Notes: generated by a model from the sequence alone, not told the origin. A stretch of DNA of 64,000 nt from Prochlorococcus sp. AG-418-C09 (GCA_003214355.1 QCLS01000001.1:1-64000), one strand, 5' to 3'. Shown: positions 19,725 to 30,487, numbered from the stretch's first letter. Translations and numbers: made by a program.

Positions 19725-21164
19725 CTATAAATCGGCAAATCCCTTTTTTTTCTTATTATTTTTTGATTTCTTATTTCTAACATTATTTGTACCTCCCATT
19801 CCTGGCATTCCTCCCATTCCTGGCATTCCTCCCATTCCTGGCATTCCTCCCATTCCTTCCATTCCACCATTAGACATCTGCTTCATAAAACCTCTCATTC
19901 TTTGAAAATCCGCAAGTACTTTATCAACCTCCTTAACTTGGTGACCGCTTCCTGATGCTATCCTTTTCCTCCTGGATGGTTGTGCTGCTAACAATTCTGG
20001 CTTTTGTTTTTCATCAAGAGTCATAGAAGCAATCATTGCTTCAATTTTTTTAAGTTGTTGCTCACCATCTTTAATCATCCCATCGTCAATTTTATTCATT
20101 CCAGGAATCAACTTTATTAAGCCTCCAAGAGAACCCATTCGTTTAATTAGCCTCATTTGTTTCACGAAATCATTAAAGTCAAATGTTGCATCTTGAAGTT
20201 TTTTTTGCATTACTTCCGCATCTGCTAATTCCACTTCTTTTTGAGCCTTTTCTACAAGTGTTAGGACGTCTCCCATACCCAAAATACGGCTCGCCATTCT
20301 CTCTGGATGGAATGGCTCTAATGCCTCGATTTTCTCACCTGTACCAATAAATTTTATTGGTTTTCCACTGATCTTTCTTATTGATAAAGCAGCTCCTCCC
20401 CTTGAATCCCCATCTAACTTTGTCAGTATTGCCCCTGTAATTCCTACTTTCTCGTGAAAAGACTTTGTTAGATCGGCCGCCTCTTGACCAATCATTGAAT
20501 CAACCACTAATAAAATCTCATCTGGCTTTGTTATTTCCTTAATTCTAACCATTTCACTCATCATTGATTGATCAATCTGCAATCTCCCTGCGGTGTCAAT
20601 TATTACGAAGTCTGTATCATTAGCAATAGCTTCTTGAAGTGCCTCACTTGCGATTTCTTCTGGTTTGACATCTTTCTTTTCAGAAGAGAAAACTTCTAAT
20701 TCATAGCTTTTACCAATAGTTTTAAGCTGATCAATCGCAGCAGGTCTGTAAGTATCCGCAGCTACTAATAAGACTTTTTTCTTCTGATCTTTTAGATATA
20801 GGCCTAATTTACCTGAGGCAGTAGTTTTACCAGCCCCTTGTAAACCAGCCATTAATATAATGCTAGGCTTCTTATCGCTTGCGTTGAGTGGAGAATTCTC
20901 ATTTCCCATAATATTAACTAGCTCATTATTTACAACTTCAATAAATTTCTGGCCAGGATTAACCCCTCTAACAACTTCAACGCCTATAGCTTTTTCTCTT
21001 ACATCTTTAATAAAGTCCTTGACAACAGATAAACTTACATCTGCATTGATTAAAGCTCTCTTTACATCTTTAAGTGCAGAATCAATATTAGTCTCACTAA
21101 TTTTAGTTTCACCTCTGAAGCCCTTTACTGCGTCTTCAAAGCGTGCAGAAAGTTCATCAAACAT
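19725..21164 (-). CDS. ffh: Signal recognition particle protein Ffh (SRP54)
   Basis: GTPase of the signal recognition particle, 479 residues; it binds signal sequences and the SRP RNA. The NG domain shows GLQGAGKTTASGKL (about 109-122), DTAGR and TKLDGDSRGGA. The M domain follows, ending in tandem GMGGMP units and a basic, Lys-rich tail. That Met/Gly-rich end is unusually repetitive and matches an 18-base tandem repeat in the DNA. The RNA partner is encoded at 47552-47646. Confidence 0.96.
   Translation of the reverse strand: MFDELSARFEDAVKGFRGETKISETNIDSALKDVKRALINADVSLSVVKDFIKDVREKAIGVEVVRGVNPGQKFIEVVNNELVNIMGNENSPLNASDKKPSIILMAGLQGAGKTTASGKLGLYLKDQKKKVLLVAADTYRPAAIDQLKTIGKSYELEVFSSEKKDVKPEEIASEALQEAIANDTDFVIIDTAGRLQIDQSMMSEMVRIKEITKPDEILLVVDSMIGQEAADLTKSFHEKVGITGAILTKLDGDSRGGAALSIRKISGKPIKFIGTGEKIEALEPFHPERMASRILGMGDVLTLVEKAQKEVELADAEVMQKKLQDATFDFNDFVKQMRLIKRMGSLGGLIKLIPGMNKIDDGMIKDGEQQLKKIEAMIASMTLDEKQKPELLAAQPSRRKRIASGSGHQVKEVDKVLADFQRMRGFMKQMSNGGMEGMGGMPGMGGMPGMGGMPGMGGTNNVRNKKSKNNKKKKGFADL
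19792..19854. repeat. 18-base tandem repeat inside ffh
   Basis: Three exact copies of an 18-base unit (cctggcattcctcccatt on the plus strand) lie at 19801-19818, 19819-19836 and 19837-19854, with half a copy before them. On the ffh strand each codes for six residues of the Gly-Met-rich tail (NGMPG-type units). Slippage could change the copy number without shifting frame. Confidence 0.9.
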
Positions 21165-21214
21165 TAATCGTCAAAGAATATTACTAGTAAATTATAGACG
21201 ATATTATCCAAAAC

Positions 21215-23287
21215 CTAAACTCCACTTATATAGTCAGCCAATTTCCAAGATTTATTTGAGAATCCAAGTATATACTTAACATTTAAAAATGGTTCAATAG
21301 TGGTTTGGCTAATCACCTTCCCATTCTTTAATATTATTTCAGAATATTTCATCTTGACTTCTACAACTATTCTTGATGATGTCTGAGAAACGAATTTAAT
21401 ATCAATTATCTCTGTACTAATATCTTTCAGGACATCCTTTTTTATATCTTGATTTCTCTCGTCTTTCAATCTGCTTATGAGTTCATCTTTTACTATTGAG
21501 GTAAAATTAATATCATTTTCTCCAGCTAAGAACAGACCTTTATTAAATAGCCATGAGCTTATTAGCATTTGAACCTCATTTATATCGGGGGAAGAACTTC
21601 TTAACTCTTGTGGCTGCAGATTTAATTCTTGAATATCCTGATTTAGTTCATTTAAAATTTCAAATGAATCTTGAGCGATTTCTTCATTTGCTGAATTTTC
21701 AATAATTTGTTCAGTATTTATTTCAGATTCTGTTTTATTTTGAAGATTATTTCTAATAAAACCTATTCCTATACCCACTCCAAACAAAGCTAGAAATGCG
21801 TAAAGGTAAGCAGAATAAGAATACTTGTTGAAGACTCTATTGCTTTTCAGAGTATCACCAATAATAAATATTAATTTAGAAAATTTCTCTTGAAAATATG
21901 CAAAGTATTTAATTGATTTTGATTTTAATATTTTATTATCTGATAAGAATTCCTCATCAACTTCATCTTCAATTCTTGTACCCCCTGGGAGAGGTAACTG
22001 ACTAGTACCTCCATCATTACTGATTTCAGAAAAGTTTGTTCTATCTTCTTGGCTTGAGTACTTCCTCATTCCTTGACTAAGGCTTTGAAGAGTTGTTCGC
22101 GTTAAATTTCTTTTTATTTTCTTTTCTTCCTTTTCAATAAACTCTTGTATCTCCCTGTCTTCAAACCATGAATTCAAATCAATTTGGTCATTATCAATAT
22201 CTCTGTAACCACTCAAAACATCATTTTCTAACCAGTTTTTACAATATACGCATAATGCTTCTAACCTCTCACCAGGATAATTTTTTAACCAATCAACAAT
22301 ATTTTCATCTGAAATATTTAAAAATTTAGCTTCAGCTTCCTTAATATCAGCCAAAAGGAGATCTAAACATCCCAATAAGGGCAGGGTATCCAAGCCTGGC
22401 AAATTAAACCCTTTTAATATTTTCCGTGCTTCAAACAATTTTTCAGGTTTTCTTCTAGAAAAACCTATTGCAGTCAAAGCTAGAAAAGCCATAAATCCAG
22501 CTTCTAATGAACCTCTTTTTTGTAAATTTAAGAATAGATCCACTTGCTCCTGGACTGTAAGAAATTGTTTTATCTGTTGAAAAAAAACTTCAAAATCTTC
22601 TTGATTCATAAATTTATCATATTCAGACTTGCTTTTACCCTCTAAACCTCCCCTCTTAATTATTAAAGCCTCTAACATGCTAATTCCTTTTTTGTGTGAT
22701 TCATAATCACTTAAATCTCTGCTTACAAAGTCAAGAATCCTATATGGCATTAATGAAATAAGATCTTCCTCTAGACTTTTTCTCAATTCACTTAACTTTC
22801 CCATTCTCTGAAGTATTTGTATTCCTTCTTGAAGAAAATCAGACGCATTGGAGTATCGTCTTACATTTTGCTCATGAATAGCAGCATCTCTAGAAGTCAA
22901 TGCAGCTAATAAGGTTAAATCAGCTTCTCTGCTACTTCCCAAAGCTGGAGTTTGAGGAGGTTGTAATGCTTTTCTAGAAAGCTTGAAAGCTTCTTTAGAT
23001 AAACCAGATTCCCACAAGAGTATGAGTCCAGCAACTTCTCTATTAGTTGAGACTTCTAAACCAGAAGCTCCGTTTAAAACTAAATTCTCATATTCTTGTC
23101 TACTCTCAGCATTCGTTAACAAATCAGCAGTAAGTCGAAGCAATTCTGACCTTTGTGTTAAAACCTCGAATGTAAAACCTTCGTCTGGTGTTTTGTCCAA
23201 GCGCAGCTGAAAAGCTCTTAAGATTTCCTCAGGAGTGGCTGAGGGGCTTACGCCTAATAAACGGAAATGATCTAATGGGAGTTCCAA
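21215..23287 (-). CDS. ftn2: Ftn2/ARC6/ZipN-like cell division protein
   Basis: Membrane-anchored division protein of 690 residues that in cyanobacteria and plastids stabilises the FtsZ ring. The N-terminal J-like region (1-60) begins ELPLDHFRLLGVSPSATPEE. A long helical, TPR-like cytoplasmic part follows, then one transmembrane segment (about residues 492-512, YLYAFLALFGVGIGIGF). After it comes a C-terminal domain of about 180 residues related to the IMS domain, containing KSWKLADYISGV. The start is TTG. It is divergent from pdhA; ftsZ and ftsQ are elsewhere in the window. Confidence 0.9.
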   Translation of the reverse strand: MELPLDHFRLLGVSPSATPEEILRAFQLRLDKTPDEGFTFEVLTQRSELLRLTADLLTNAESRQEYENLVLNGASGLEVSTNREVAGLILLWESGLSKEAFKLSRKALQPPQTPALGSSREADLTLLAALTSRDAAIHEQNVRRYSNASDFLQEGIQILQRMGKLSELRKSLEEDLISLMPYRILDFVSRDLSDYESHKKGISMLEALIIKRGGLEGKSKSEYDKFMNQEDFEVFFQQIKQFLTVQEQVDLFLNLQKRGSLEAGFMAFLALTAIGFSRRKPEKLFEARKILKGFNLPGLDTLPLLGCLDLLLADIKEAEAKFLNISDENIVDWLKNYPGERLEALCVYCKNWLENDVLSGYRDIDNDQIDLNSWFEDREIQEFIEKEEKKIKRNLTRTTLQSLSQGMRKYSSQEDRTNFSEISNDGGTSQLPLPGGTRIEDEVDEEFLSDNKILKSKSIKYFAYFQEKFSKLIFIIGDTLKSNRVFNKYSYSAYLYAFLALFGVGIGIGFIRNNLQNKTESEINTEQIIENSANEEIAQDSFEILNELNQDIQELNLQPQELRSSSPDINEVQMLISSWLFNKGLFLAGENDINFTSIVKDELISRLKDERNQDIKKDVLKDISTEIIDIKFVSQTSSRIVVEVKMKYSEIILKNGKVISQTTIEPFLNVKYILGFSNKSWKLADYISGV

Positions 23288-23434
23288 GCAAATATTCTTT
23301 ATAAAATCTTAGACAAATATTATCAAGTTAAAATAATTTTTCATACTGACTTGCAGAGTTATTAAAAAAAAACATAAAAAATGACCATTGAGTCTTAGAA
23401 TGTTATCAAATCAAAACTTCATTAAGGTATTTCC

Positions 23435-24472
23435 TTGGAAACACACGTTGAAAGAATTTCAAATCTTCAGGACCTCGAAAGGTCAAAGTTAGATCGTGAA
23501 ACTGGATTAAAACTGTTTGAGGATATGACTCTTGGTAGAAGATTTGAAGATAAATGTGCAGAAATGTACTACCGAGGGAAAATGTTTGGTTTTGTTCATC
23601 TTTACAATGGGCAAGAAGCTATAAGCACAGGAGTGATAGGTGCTATGAGAAAGAAACATGATTGGTTTTGTAGCACTTACCGCGACCACGTTCATGCACT
23701 TAGTGCTGGAGTCCCTTCTTTCGAAGTCATGAGTGAGCTATTTGGTAAAGAGACCGGTTGTAGTAAAGGTAGGGGTGGATCAATGCATTTATTTTCTAAA
23801 GAGCATCATTTGCTAGGTGGCTATGCTTTTATTGGCGAAGGGATCCCTGTGGCTCTTGGTGCAGCTTTTTCAAGTAGATATAAAAAGGAAGTCAAGCAAG
23901 AGTCGTCAAGTGATTCAGTTACAGCAGCATTTTTTGGCGATGGTACATGTAATAATGGTCAATTCTTTGAATGCCTAAACATGGCACAATTGTGGAAGTT
24001 GCCAATAATATTTGTTGTGGAAAATAATAAATGGGCAATTGGGATGGCCCACGATAGAGCAACAAGCAACCCGGAGATATGGAGGAAAGCATCTGCCTTT
24101 GGGATGCAGGGGGAAGAAGTTGATGGTATGGACGTTTTAGCAGTGCGTGGAGCTGCACAAAGAGCCGTTAAAAGAGCTCGAGCCGGGGAAGGGCCTACTC
24201 TTCTTGAATGCCTTACATATAGATTCAGAGGACATTCCTTAGCGGATCCTGATGAACTACGTACAAATCAGGAAAAGGAATTCTGGGCAAAAAGAGATCC
24301 TATTAAAAAGCTGGCAAAAGAATTAATAGAGGGGGATTTTGCGAAAGAAGAAGAATTAAAGAATATTGAGAAAAATATCGATAAAGAAATAACTGAATCA
24401 GTTAAAAATGCTTTAGAAGCGCCTGAACCACCATCTGAAGAATTAACAAAATATATTTGGGCAGAAGATTAG
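23435..24472 (+). CDS. pdhA: Pyruvate dehydrogenase E1 alpha subunit
   Basis: E1 alpha component of the pyruvate dehydrogenase complex, 345 residues. The thiamine diphosphate motif [17 protein letters not shown] ends in VVENN (about 170-200), and the phosphorylation-site-like loop [14 protein letters not shown] is present. The start is TTG at 23435; no closer ATG gives a normal N-terminus. The E1 beta gene is not adjacent, which is common in cyanobacteria. lpd, the E3 component, is at 33-34.5 kb. Confidence 0.94.
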   Translation: METHVERISNLQDLERSKLDRETGLKLFEDMTLGRRFEDKCAEMYYRGKMFGFVHLYNGQEAISTGVIGAMRKKHDWFCSTYRDHVHALSAGVPSFEVMSELFGKETGCSKGRGGSMHLFSKEHHLLGGYAFIGEGIPVALGAAFSSRYKKEVKQESSSDSVTAAFFGDGTCNNGQFFECLNMAQLWKLPIIFVVENNKWAIGMAHDRATSNPEIWRKASAFGMQGEEVDGMDVLAVRGAAQRAVKRARAGEGPTLLECLTYRFRGHSLADPDELRTNQEKEFWAKRDPIKKLAKELIEGDFAKEEELKNIEKNIDKEITESVKNALEAPEPPSEELTKYIWAED

Positions 24473-24473
24473 A

Positions 24474-25415
24474 TTAAATTCCACTTGGCAATTTTCTGGT
24501 TAGATTACGTAGTTTTCTTAAAGCTTTTAATTCAACTTGTCTAACTCTCTCTCTAGAGACCTCTAACAATCTTCCAATTTCTGCAAGTGTATGCCTCTCA
24601 TTACCGTCTAATCCAAATCTTAATCTTAAAACATGTTGTTCTTGTTCACTTAAGTGACTTAACCATTTTCCTAACTGCTCTTGATGGATTTTCTGTTCAA
24701 CTTTATCTAATGGTTCTTCATGATTAGTATCAGCGATTAGATCACCGAGAAAACTTCTACCATCATCACCATTTACTGGCGCATCTAAGCTACTTGTGGA
24801 GAGAGCTTGTCTTAATACTGAGTCAAGTTCATCAACATCAATATCCATTTCTTCAGCAATTTCTACTCTACTTGGCATTGCTCCAAGTTTATGAGCAAGC
24901 TCTCTACTAACCTTTCTTATCGTGGCTAATCTTTCACTTAGGTGCACTGGTAAACGTATAGTCCTTGATTGACAGGCTATGGCTCTTGTCATGCTTTGAC
25001 GAATCCACCAAAAAGCATAGGTTGAAAATTTATACCCTCTAGTAGGATCAAATTTCTCAACAGCTCTTTCAAGACCTAAAGAACCTTCTTGTACTAAATC
25101 TAGGAGTTCTAAACCCTTGCCTTGATATTTCTTAGCCACACTTACAACTAATCTAAGATTAGCTTTCATCATTCTTTCCTTTGCTCTTCTTCCGATTCTG
25201 ATTAATCTTTTTTCCTTTGTATTGAAATCTTTTGTTTTTTCATTGACTTGACCATCCTCAGTAATAACCATCATTTTCTGAACTTGATTGCCTAATTCAA
25301 TTTCTTCTGCCGGCGTCAATAAAGGTACCCTTCCTATATTGGAGAGATACCAACTTATAGGATCATTACCCCTCCTTTTTTGAGGTTCAGTGGAAGCAGG
25401 TATGGAAGAAACCAT
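24474..25415 (-). CDS. Group 2 RpoD-like sigma factor
   Basis: Sigma-70 factor of 313 residues without the long N-terminal extension of primary RpoD, so a non-essential group 2 type. Region 1.2 has DPISWYLSNIGRVPLLTPAEE, region 2 has KYQGKGLELLDLVQEG and YAFWWIRQSMTRAI, and region 4.2 has the helix-turn-helix LAEIGRLLEVSRERVRQ. Several such paralogues exist per genome and I cannot tell which one this is. The end touches pdhA with one base between stops. Confidence 0.93.
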   Translation of the reverse strand: MVSSIPASTEPQKRRGNDPISWYLSNIGRVPLLTPAEEIELGNQVQKMMVITEDGQVNEKTKDFNTKEKRLIRIGRRAKERMMKANLRLVVSVAKKYQGKGLELLDLVQEGSLGLERAVEKFDPTRGYKFSTYAFWWIRQSMTRAIACQSRTIRLPVHLSERLATIRKVSRELAHKLGAMPSRVEIAEEMDIDVDELDSVLRQALSTSSLDAPVNGDDGRSFLGDLIADTNHEEPLDKVEQKIHQEQLGKWLSHLSEQEQHVLRLRFGLDGNERHTLAEIGRLLEVSRERVRQVELKALRKLRNLTRKLPSGI

Positions 25416-25504
25416 GTTTTTTTACCATTTTAGGTATTAAAACTTTCCTACATTTTTTAGAAAAACGACCAATATTTAACATCCGCTTCAGATTTGAGGT
25501 GATA

Positions 25505-25546
25505 TTTATAGAGTTTTGTGTTTAAAACTATAAAAAACTCTATAAA
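25505..25546. terminator. 13-base inverted repeat after nnr
   Basis: The arms at 25505-25517 and 25534-25546 (TTTATAGAGTTTT and its complement) are perfect and surround a 16-base loop. It lies just after the nnr stop on the reverse strand. No T-run follows the hairpin on that strand, so the terminator call is weak; a processing or operator site is equally possible. Confidence 0.35.
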
Positions 25547-25556
25547 ATTGTTTCTT

Positions 25557-27125
25557 TCATGACATTTGCCTCGTTTTTACTTTTTTTACAATTTTTGCTA
25601 ATTTCTTTCCAATATCTGAAGCGCTAGAGCCAACCTTGCATTTATATCCCGCATAAGAATGAAGCAAAGCATATTTGCTTAATGATTCAGTTCTTAAATC
25701 AACTCCAGAAGATATTTCTAATGCAGACATCCCTGCAACAAATCCTGATAACAGATCACCCAAGCCAGCTCTTGCAGAAGTAAAACTACTATCGTAAATC
25801 TGCCATACATTCTTTTCATTATCAGCAATAATACTATTAGCTCCTTTCAACAAAACCCCAATATCAAATTGACTGGCTACAGATAAAGCTGATTCAAGAG
25901 GGGTTGTGACGGCAAATTCAGGGAAAAGTCTTCCAAATTCTCCAAGATGGGGCGTTATCCATGTTTTCCCATTTCTTTCCGAGAAGAACTTACTTTTGGC
26001 TTTAGATCTTGCAATTCTATTAAGAGCATCCGCATCTAATATCAAGAGACCTCCATAAGACTTTAATTTCTCTTCAGATTTTTCCCAATCTGAAGAATTA
26101 AGTCCAATACCAGGACCCAGCATAATTGAATCGAAATCTTCTAAATCCAATTCATTTAAAGTTCTATTAATAACCGCATTCCCTTGGTTAGGACCGTCAA
26201 ATTCTCCTAAAACAACAAGTTCAGGTGCGCATTGCCATATCGACTTAGAAATCTCTTTAGGCAGAAGAGCCTTTACAGATCCTATGCCACTCGATAAAGC
26301 TCCCTGAATTGAAAGCATTGCAGCTCCAGGATATTTAGAACTGCCAACTATTATTAGAGTTTTGCCCCTTTTATACTTAGAGGCATTCTTTGGAGGTAAA
26401 GACAAATTTAATGATTTAATATCCTTGTAAGACAAACTCATTATTCTTGTTTTAATATTTTTTAATTGTTTTTCAGATAGGCCAATATCAATATTATGAA
26501 TCTTTCCAACAAATGGTTTTGCTACATCCTGTAATATCCCAATCTTTTTTAACCCCACAGAGAGCGTAATTTCAGAAGTTATGGCATCTTTTGCAAATAA
26601 AGTTCCTGAGGAGGGACATATTCCTGTAGGAACATCTATGGAGATAATTATGCCTTTGTTTATTTTAGATTTTTTATTGAATATCCGAACAATTTCATCA
26701 TTAACGCTTCTGTCTTGATTATTTCCTAAAATAGCGTCTATCCACAAATCATTCTTTCTAGGATCGGGAGGACTTGTTAATTTTTCTACACCAAGAAAGG
26801 TTATATAATCTAAATGTTTTGATGTTAATGTTTTTTTTATTGGGAAAGGGACCCATACTTTAGTTACAATGCCTTTTAAAAACAATTCTCTAGCGATTAC
26901 AGCACCATCGCCTCCATTATTCCCAGGCCCTATCACGACAACTACTCCATTGATCAAAAGATCTTTCTGGCCTACTATCCAACTACTTATTTTTATTCCA
27001 ACCTTTTCCATAAGTGATTCTTCAGGCATTCCTCTCAAAAACATCTCTCTCTCAAGATCTACCATTTGCTTTGGATAAACAGCTAAATGATTTGAATCAA
27101 TTTTTGGCCAGTGAATTTCTTTCAT
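25557..27125 (-). CDS. nnr: Bifunctional NAD(P)HX epimerase/dehydratase
   Basis: Metabolite-repair enzyme of 522 residues that restores hydrated NADH or NADPH. The N-terminal YjeF_N epimerase domain (1 to about 215) has IGPGNNGGDGAVIAREL and SIDVPTGICPSSG. The C-terminal carbohydrate-kinase-like dehydratase domain (about 235-515) has VGSSKYPGAAMLSIQGAL, LDADALNRIA, WITPHLGEFGRLF and ARAGLGDLLSGFVAGM. It is divergent from mnmA with 45 bases between starts. Confidence 0.94.
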   Translation of the reverse strand: MKEIHWPKIDSNHLAVYPKQMVDLEREMFLRGMPEESLMEKVGIKISSWIVGQKDLLINGVVVVIGPGNNGGDGAVIARELFLKGIVTKVWVPFPIKKTLTSKHLDYITFLGVEKLTSPPDPRKNDLWIDAILGNNQDRSVNDEIVRIFNKKSKINKGIIISIDVPTGICPSSGTLFAKDAITSEITLSVGLKKIGILQDVAKPFVGKIHNIDIGLSEKQLKNIKTRIMSLSYKDIKSLNLSLPPKNASKYKRGKTLIIVGSSKYPGAAMLSIQGALSSGIGSVKALLPKEISKSIWQCAPELVVLGEFDGPNQGNAVINRTLNELDLEDFDSIMLGPGIGLNSSDWEKSEEKLKSYGGLLILDADALNRIARSKAKSKFFSERNGKTWITPHLGEFGRLFPEFAVTTPLESALSVASQFDIGVLLKGANSIIADNEKNVWQIYDSSFTSARAGLGDLLSGFVAGMSALEISSGVDLRTESLSKYALLHSYAGYKCKVGSSASDIGKKLAKIVKKVKTRQMS

Positions 27126-27170
27126 GAAAATTATTAAAACAATTGATGCTATCCTCTAAAACTTAAATTC

Positions 27171-28340
27171 ATGACAAAATCTTTTCAAGAAACAAAATTA
27201 GATAACACATCTACCTCTAATATTAAATCTAAAACCAAGAAAAGGATTGTTGTTGGACTTTCTGGAGGAGTAGATAGTTCTTTATCCGCAGCATTGCTAA
27301 TTAAAGATGGGTGGCATGTTGAAGGATTAACATTATGGTTAATGAAAGGTCAAGGTGCTTGCTGTTCTGAAGGATTAACTGATGCAGCAGGTCTCTGTGA
27401 AGACTTGGAAATAGATCATCACATAATAGATTCTAGAACTTTATTTGAAAAGGAGGTTATTAAAAAGACAACTGATGGATACAAATCAGGCATAACACCT
27501 CTACCTTGTTCGATGTGCAATAAAAATGTCAAATTTGAAGAAATGCTAAATTGGGCAAAAAAACAAAAAGATTTCACACATATATCGACTGGTCATTATG
27601 CAAGAGTTAAAAACATCAATAACATTTTCTTAAAAAAATCGTCAGATATTAACTATAAAGAATTCTTACTCCTAAGAGGAGTTGATTCCAATAAAGATCA
27701 AAGCTATTTCCTTTATAGCCTTTCTCAAGAAGTACTAAGTAGGTTAATACTACCTCTTGGAGAGTTTAGAAAAAATGAGACTAGAATGGAAGCAGAAAGA
27801 CTTAAGTTAAGAACAGCCAAGAAGGCAGAGAGTCAAGATCTTTGTTTAGTTGAAAAATATGGTTCTATGCAGAAATTCATTGATAATCATATAAACATTA
27901 AAGAGGGAGAGATTAAACACATTAATGGAAAAGTTCTTGGAAAGCATAAGGGTATTCAGCATTTCACCATAGGACAAAGAAAGGGCTTAGGAATAGCCTG
28001 GTCAGAACCACTTTATGTCAAGAAGCTAGATCAACTAAATAATATTGTTTATGTTGCTAGTGTTCTTGATCTAATGCAAAGTGAATCAATTATTGAAGAT
28101 CTTAACTGGGTTTCAATAGAGCAACCTACTAAAGCAATTAAAGTAGAGGCACAAATAAGATATAGAAGTAAACCAGTAAAAGGGACATTACTTCCATACA
28201 GTATTGAAAATAGTGAAATTCTTAATTACAAATTGGTCTTTGATGAAAAGCAATCTTCCATAACCCCGGGGCAGGCGGCGGTCTTTTATAGAGATGAAGT
28301 CGTCTTGGGGGGAGGTTTAATAAGCTCCCTAAATAGATAA
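27171..28340 (+). CDS. mnmA: tRNA-specific 2-thiouridylase MnmA
   Basis: Adds the 2-thio group to U34 of Lys, Glu and Gln tRNAs; 389 residues. The PP-loop [17 protein letters not shown] is near residue 28. The catalytic cysteines sit in [11 protein letters not shown] and AESQDLCLV. The C-terminal barrel contains [17 protein letters not shown]. An N-terminal extension of about 25 residues precedes the core. The last 55 bases overlap the 3' end of the convergent lnt gene. Confidence 0.95.
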   Translation: MTKSFQETKLDNTSTSNIKSKTKKRIVVGLSGGVDSSLSAALLIKDGWHVEGLTLWLMKGQGACCSEGLTDAAGLCEDLEIDHHIIDSRTLFEKEVIKKTTDGYKSGITPLPCSMCNKNVKFEEMLNWAKKQKDFTHISTGHYARVKNINNIFLKKSSDINYKEFLLLRGVDSNKDQSYFLYSLSQEVLSRLILPLGEFRKNETRMEAERLKLRTAKKAESQDLCLVEKYGSMQKFIDNHINIKEGEIKHINGKVLGKHKGIQHFTIGQRKGLGIAWSEPLYVKKLDQLNNIVYVASVLDLMQSESIIEDLNWVSIEQPTKAIKVEAQIRYRSKPVKGTLLPYSIENSEILNYKLVFDEKQSSITPGQAAVFYRDEVVLGGGLISSLNR

Positions 28341-29818
28341 AAACCATTGATAATAAACAAGAACAGAAACATAATAACTAAAGGCAGATTGCCATATTTA
28401 CTAAAAAAAGTTTTATTCTTTTGCAGCGTTGGATATAAAACATCAAACTTTTCAATATTAGGATCGAATAATTCGATCATTCTTCCGTCGCCACTAATAA
28501 GACCAGTTGGGCCTGTATTTGAAACAATAAGATTTTCTCTATTATTTTCAAGACTACGCATTCTTGCCAAAGAAAGAAATTGAGCATGTATTCTCCTAGG
28601 ATAGGGATCTAAATTTGCAAGAGTAAGAATTAGCTCTGATCCATTTTTAACTGCTTCCTTAATTCCTCTCCCATCAGATATCTCATAGCATATTGCAACA
28701 GCAAGTTTTGGTGAATTTGCCCACTCAAACAATCTTGACCTACTCCCTGGTTCTAAGCTTCCAAAAGCAGCTATTCCTTTAAAGAGGTTACTAAAAAAAT
28801 TTGGGACATTTTCACCTAATGGAACTAGCCTAAATTTGTCTAAAGATTCTGAATAAACCTTATCACCTTTTTTGAATGCCAATAAAGAGTTCCTAAGCTT
28901 ATCTGCTACCACTCTAAAACCTCCCGCTAAGGTAGGCATTTCATTCCCTTCTTTGAACTTAAAATTGCTTCTTAAAGATCCCTCAGGTAATATAAAAAGT
29001 TTTGCATTCTTTGATAATGCTTGTTTTTGTAGAGAAATAATTCTTTCAGAAAGTTCTTTATTATTCACAAACACCTTTTCTCTAGTTGGAATATTTGTTT
29101 GCCAAATTGCAACTGGAAATTTATAAGGTTCTTGAAGATTAGGAATAATCAATAAAAAACCAACAATATGTAGAACAAAATTAATTAATAGTCCATAAGT
29201 GAGACATTTAATAAATATTTCTTTATTTTTCCAGTTATTAAAAAGAAGAAGGATCCAGAAACCAACAAGAAGCTGCACTACGCATAAACCCCCAGCTCCC
29301 ATCCATCTGGCTAAACCCGCCAAATATAAATCACCCGAGACTATACTATCGCTGATTCCAATCCAAAAGAATGGGGTTTGAGTAAGAATTAATTCCCCCA
29401 TAGCCCATAGAGAAGATAAAAATAATACTCTTATTAAAATTTGATAGGGGGCTCTTGAAAAAATAACTTCTACATTTACAAACACTCTTGCCAATAATCC
29501 CCATAACAGAACTAAAAGCCCTCCTAAACTAGAACAGCTGATCCAGATAAATATCGCTGTTAGTATGCTTGAAATCCACGTAAATCCCATCCAAGTCAAA
29601 GGATGTAGATAAATCAACCAGGAATGGCTAATGGATATGAAAGAGAATCCCCATATAAAATTTGCACTCCTGGAATTAGATAGCCCCCAAAGAATTGCTA
29701 GTGAAACCGGCATAGTTAGAAGCCAATATCTACTTGATATGGATAATCCACCAAGTACCCCTCCTAAGCAAGGAAATAAATATTTTGCAAATCTTCGATC
29801 TAGAAATATTTGTAACAA
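28286..29818 (-). CDS. lnt: Apolipoprotein N-acyltransferase
   Basis: Membrane enzyme that adds the third acyl chain to bacterial lipoproteins, 510 residues. About six to seven N-terminal transmembrane segments precede a nitrilase-like domain (about 225-470) with [11 protein letters not shown] (catalytic Glu), a Lys in [10 protein letters not shown] and CYEISDGRG (catalytic Cys). A last transmembrane segment near 480-500 anchors the end. The start is TTG. The final 55 bases overlap mnmA on the opposite strand. Confidence 0.9.
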   Translation of the reverse strand: MLQIFLDRRFAKYLFPCLGGVLGGLSISSRYWLLTMPVSLAILWGLSNSRSANFIWGFSFISISHSWLIYLHPLTWMGFTWISSILTAIFIWISCSSLGGLLVLLWGLLARVFVNVEVIFSRAPYQILIRVLFLSSLWAMGELILTQTPFFWIGISDSIVSGDLYLAGLARWMGAGGLCVVQLLVGFWILLLFNNWKNKEIFIKCLTYGLLINFVLHIVGFLLIIPNLQEPYKFPVAIWQTNIPTREKVFVNNKELSERIISLQKQALSKNAKLFILPEGSLRSNFKFKEGNEMPTLAGGFRVVADKLRNSLLAFKKGDKVYSESLDKFRLVPLGENVPNFFSNLFKGIAAFGSLEPGSRSRLFEWANSPKLAVAICYEISDGRGIKEAVKNGSELILTLANLDPYPRRIHAQFLSLARMRSLENNRENLIVSNTGPTGLISGDGRMIELFDPNIEKFDVLYPTLQKNKTFFSKYGNLPLVIMFLFLFIINGFYLFRELIKPPPKTTSSL

Positions 29819-29896
29819 GCTATATTTAAAATTTTTCTATGAATTAATTTAATAGTACCTTTTTCTGTAAGATAGTATATAGTTATTTTTAACTTA

Positions 29897-30487
29897 GTGA
29901 AAGAAGTTCTTATCAGTTTTCTTGTCTTTATATTTTGTATTTCAATAACAATATTTAGTCAAGTTAATTCTCCTAAAGTTGTTAATGCAGCTCAACAAGA
30001 TGTAAATTCAATCTCATCAAATATCCCTCAGAAAAAATTATCTAACTCAAATAATAATATATTTGAATTAGATCCAACGGATTCAAACCCAACTCTTTTC
30101 GCCATGGCAAACTCAGATGATATGACAAAAAATCAATCACCAGAATCAAAAGAAATAACAACCGAAAGTGGTCTTATTATTCTAGATATTGTTTTAGGAG
30201 ATGGAGAAGAAGCAATGCCAGGTAATACAGTTACTGTTAATTACACAGGAAAATTAGAAAACGGAGAACAATTTGACACTAGTATCGGAAGAGCACCATT
30301 TAGTTTCCCTTTGGGTGCAGGCAGAGTTATTAAAGGATGGGATGAAGGAGTTGCTGGCATGAAAGTAGGAGGTCAGAGAAAATTAACTATCCCTCCTGAT
30401 TTAGCTTACGGTACAAGAGGTGCTGGAAATGTAATTCCTCCAAATGCAACTCTAATCTTCGATGTTGAGTTGTTAAAAGTCGCTTAA
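29897..30487 (+). CDS. FKBP-type peptidyl-prolyl isomerase, exported
   Basis: Peptidyl-prolyl isomerase of 196 residues. The N-terminus has a signal peptide (EVLISFLVFIFCISITIF, cleaved near NAA). A low-complexity Asn/Ser-rich linker (to about residue 85) precedes a complete FKBP domain: VTVNYTGKLENGEQFDTS, GAGRVIKGWDEGVAGM and PPNATLIFDVELL. The product should therefore fold proteins in the lumen or periplasm. The start is GTG at 29897. It is divergent from lnt, 78 bases away, and 78 bases upstream of sodN. Confidence 0.92.
   Translation: MKEVLISFLVFIFCISITIFSQVNSPKVVNAAQQDVNSISSNIPQKKLSNSNNNIFELDPTDSNPTLFAMANSDDMTKNQSPESKEITTESGLIILDIVLGDGEEAMPGNTVTVNYTGKLENGEQFDTSIGRAPFSFPLGAGRVIKGWDEGVAGMKVGGQRKLTIPPDLAYGTRGAGNVIPPNATLIFDVELLKVA

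Noticed and set aside
19792-19854. CRISPR-like repeat
   Set aside because: The 18-base units have no spacers and lie in the ffh coding region; no cas gene is in the window.
19717-19905. ORF rich in PGIPPIPG on the plus strand
   Set aside because: It is the antisense reading of the ffh tandem repeat, not a gene.
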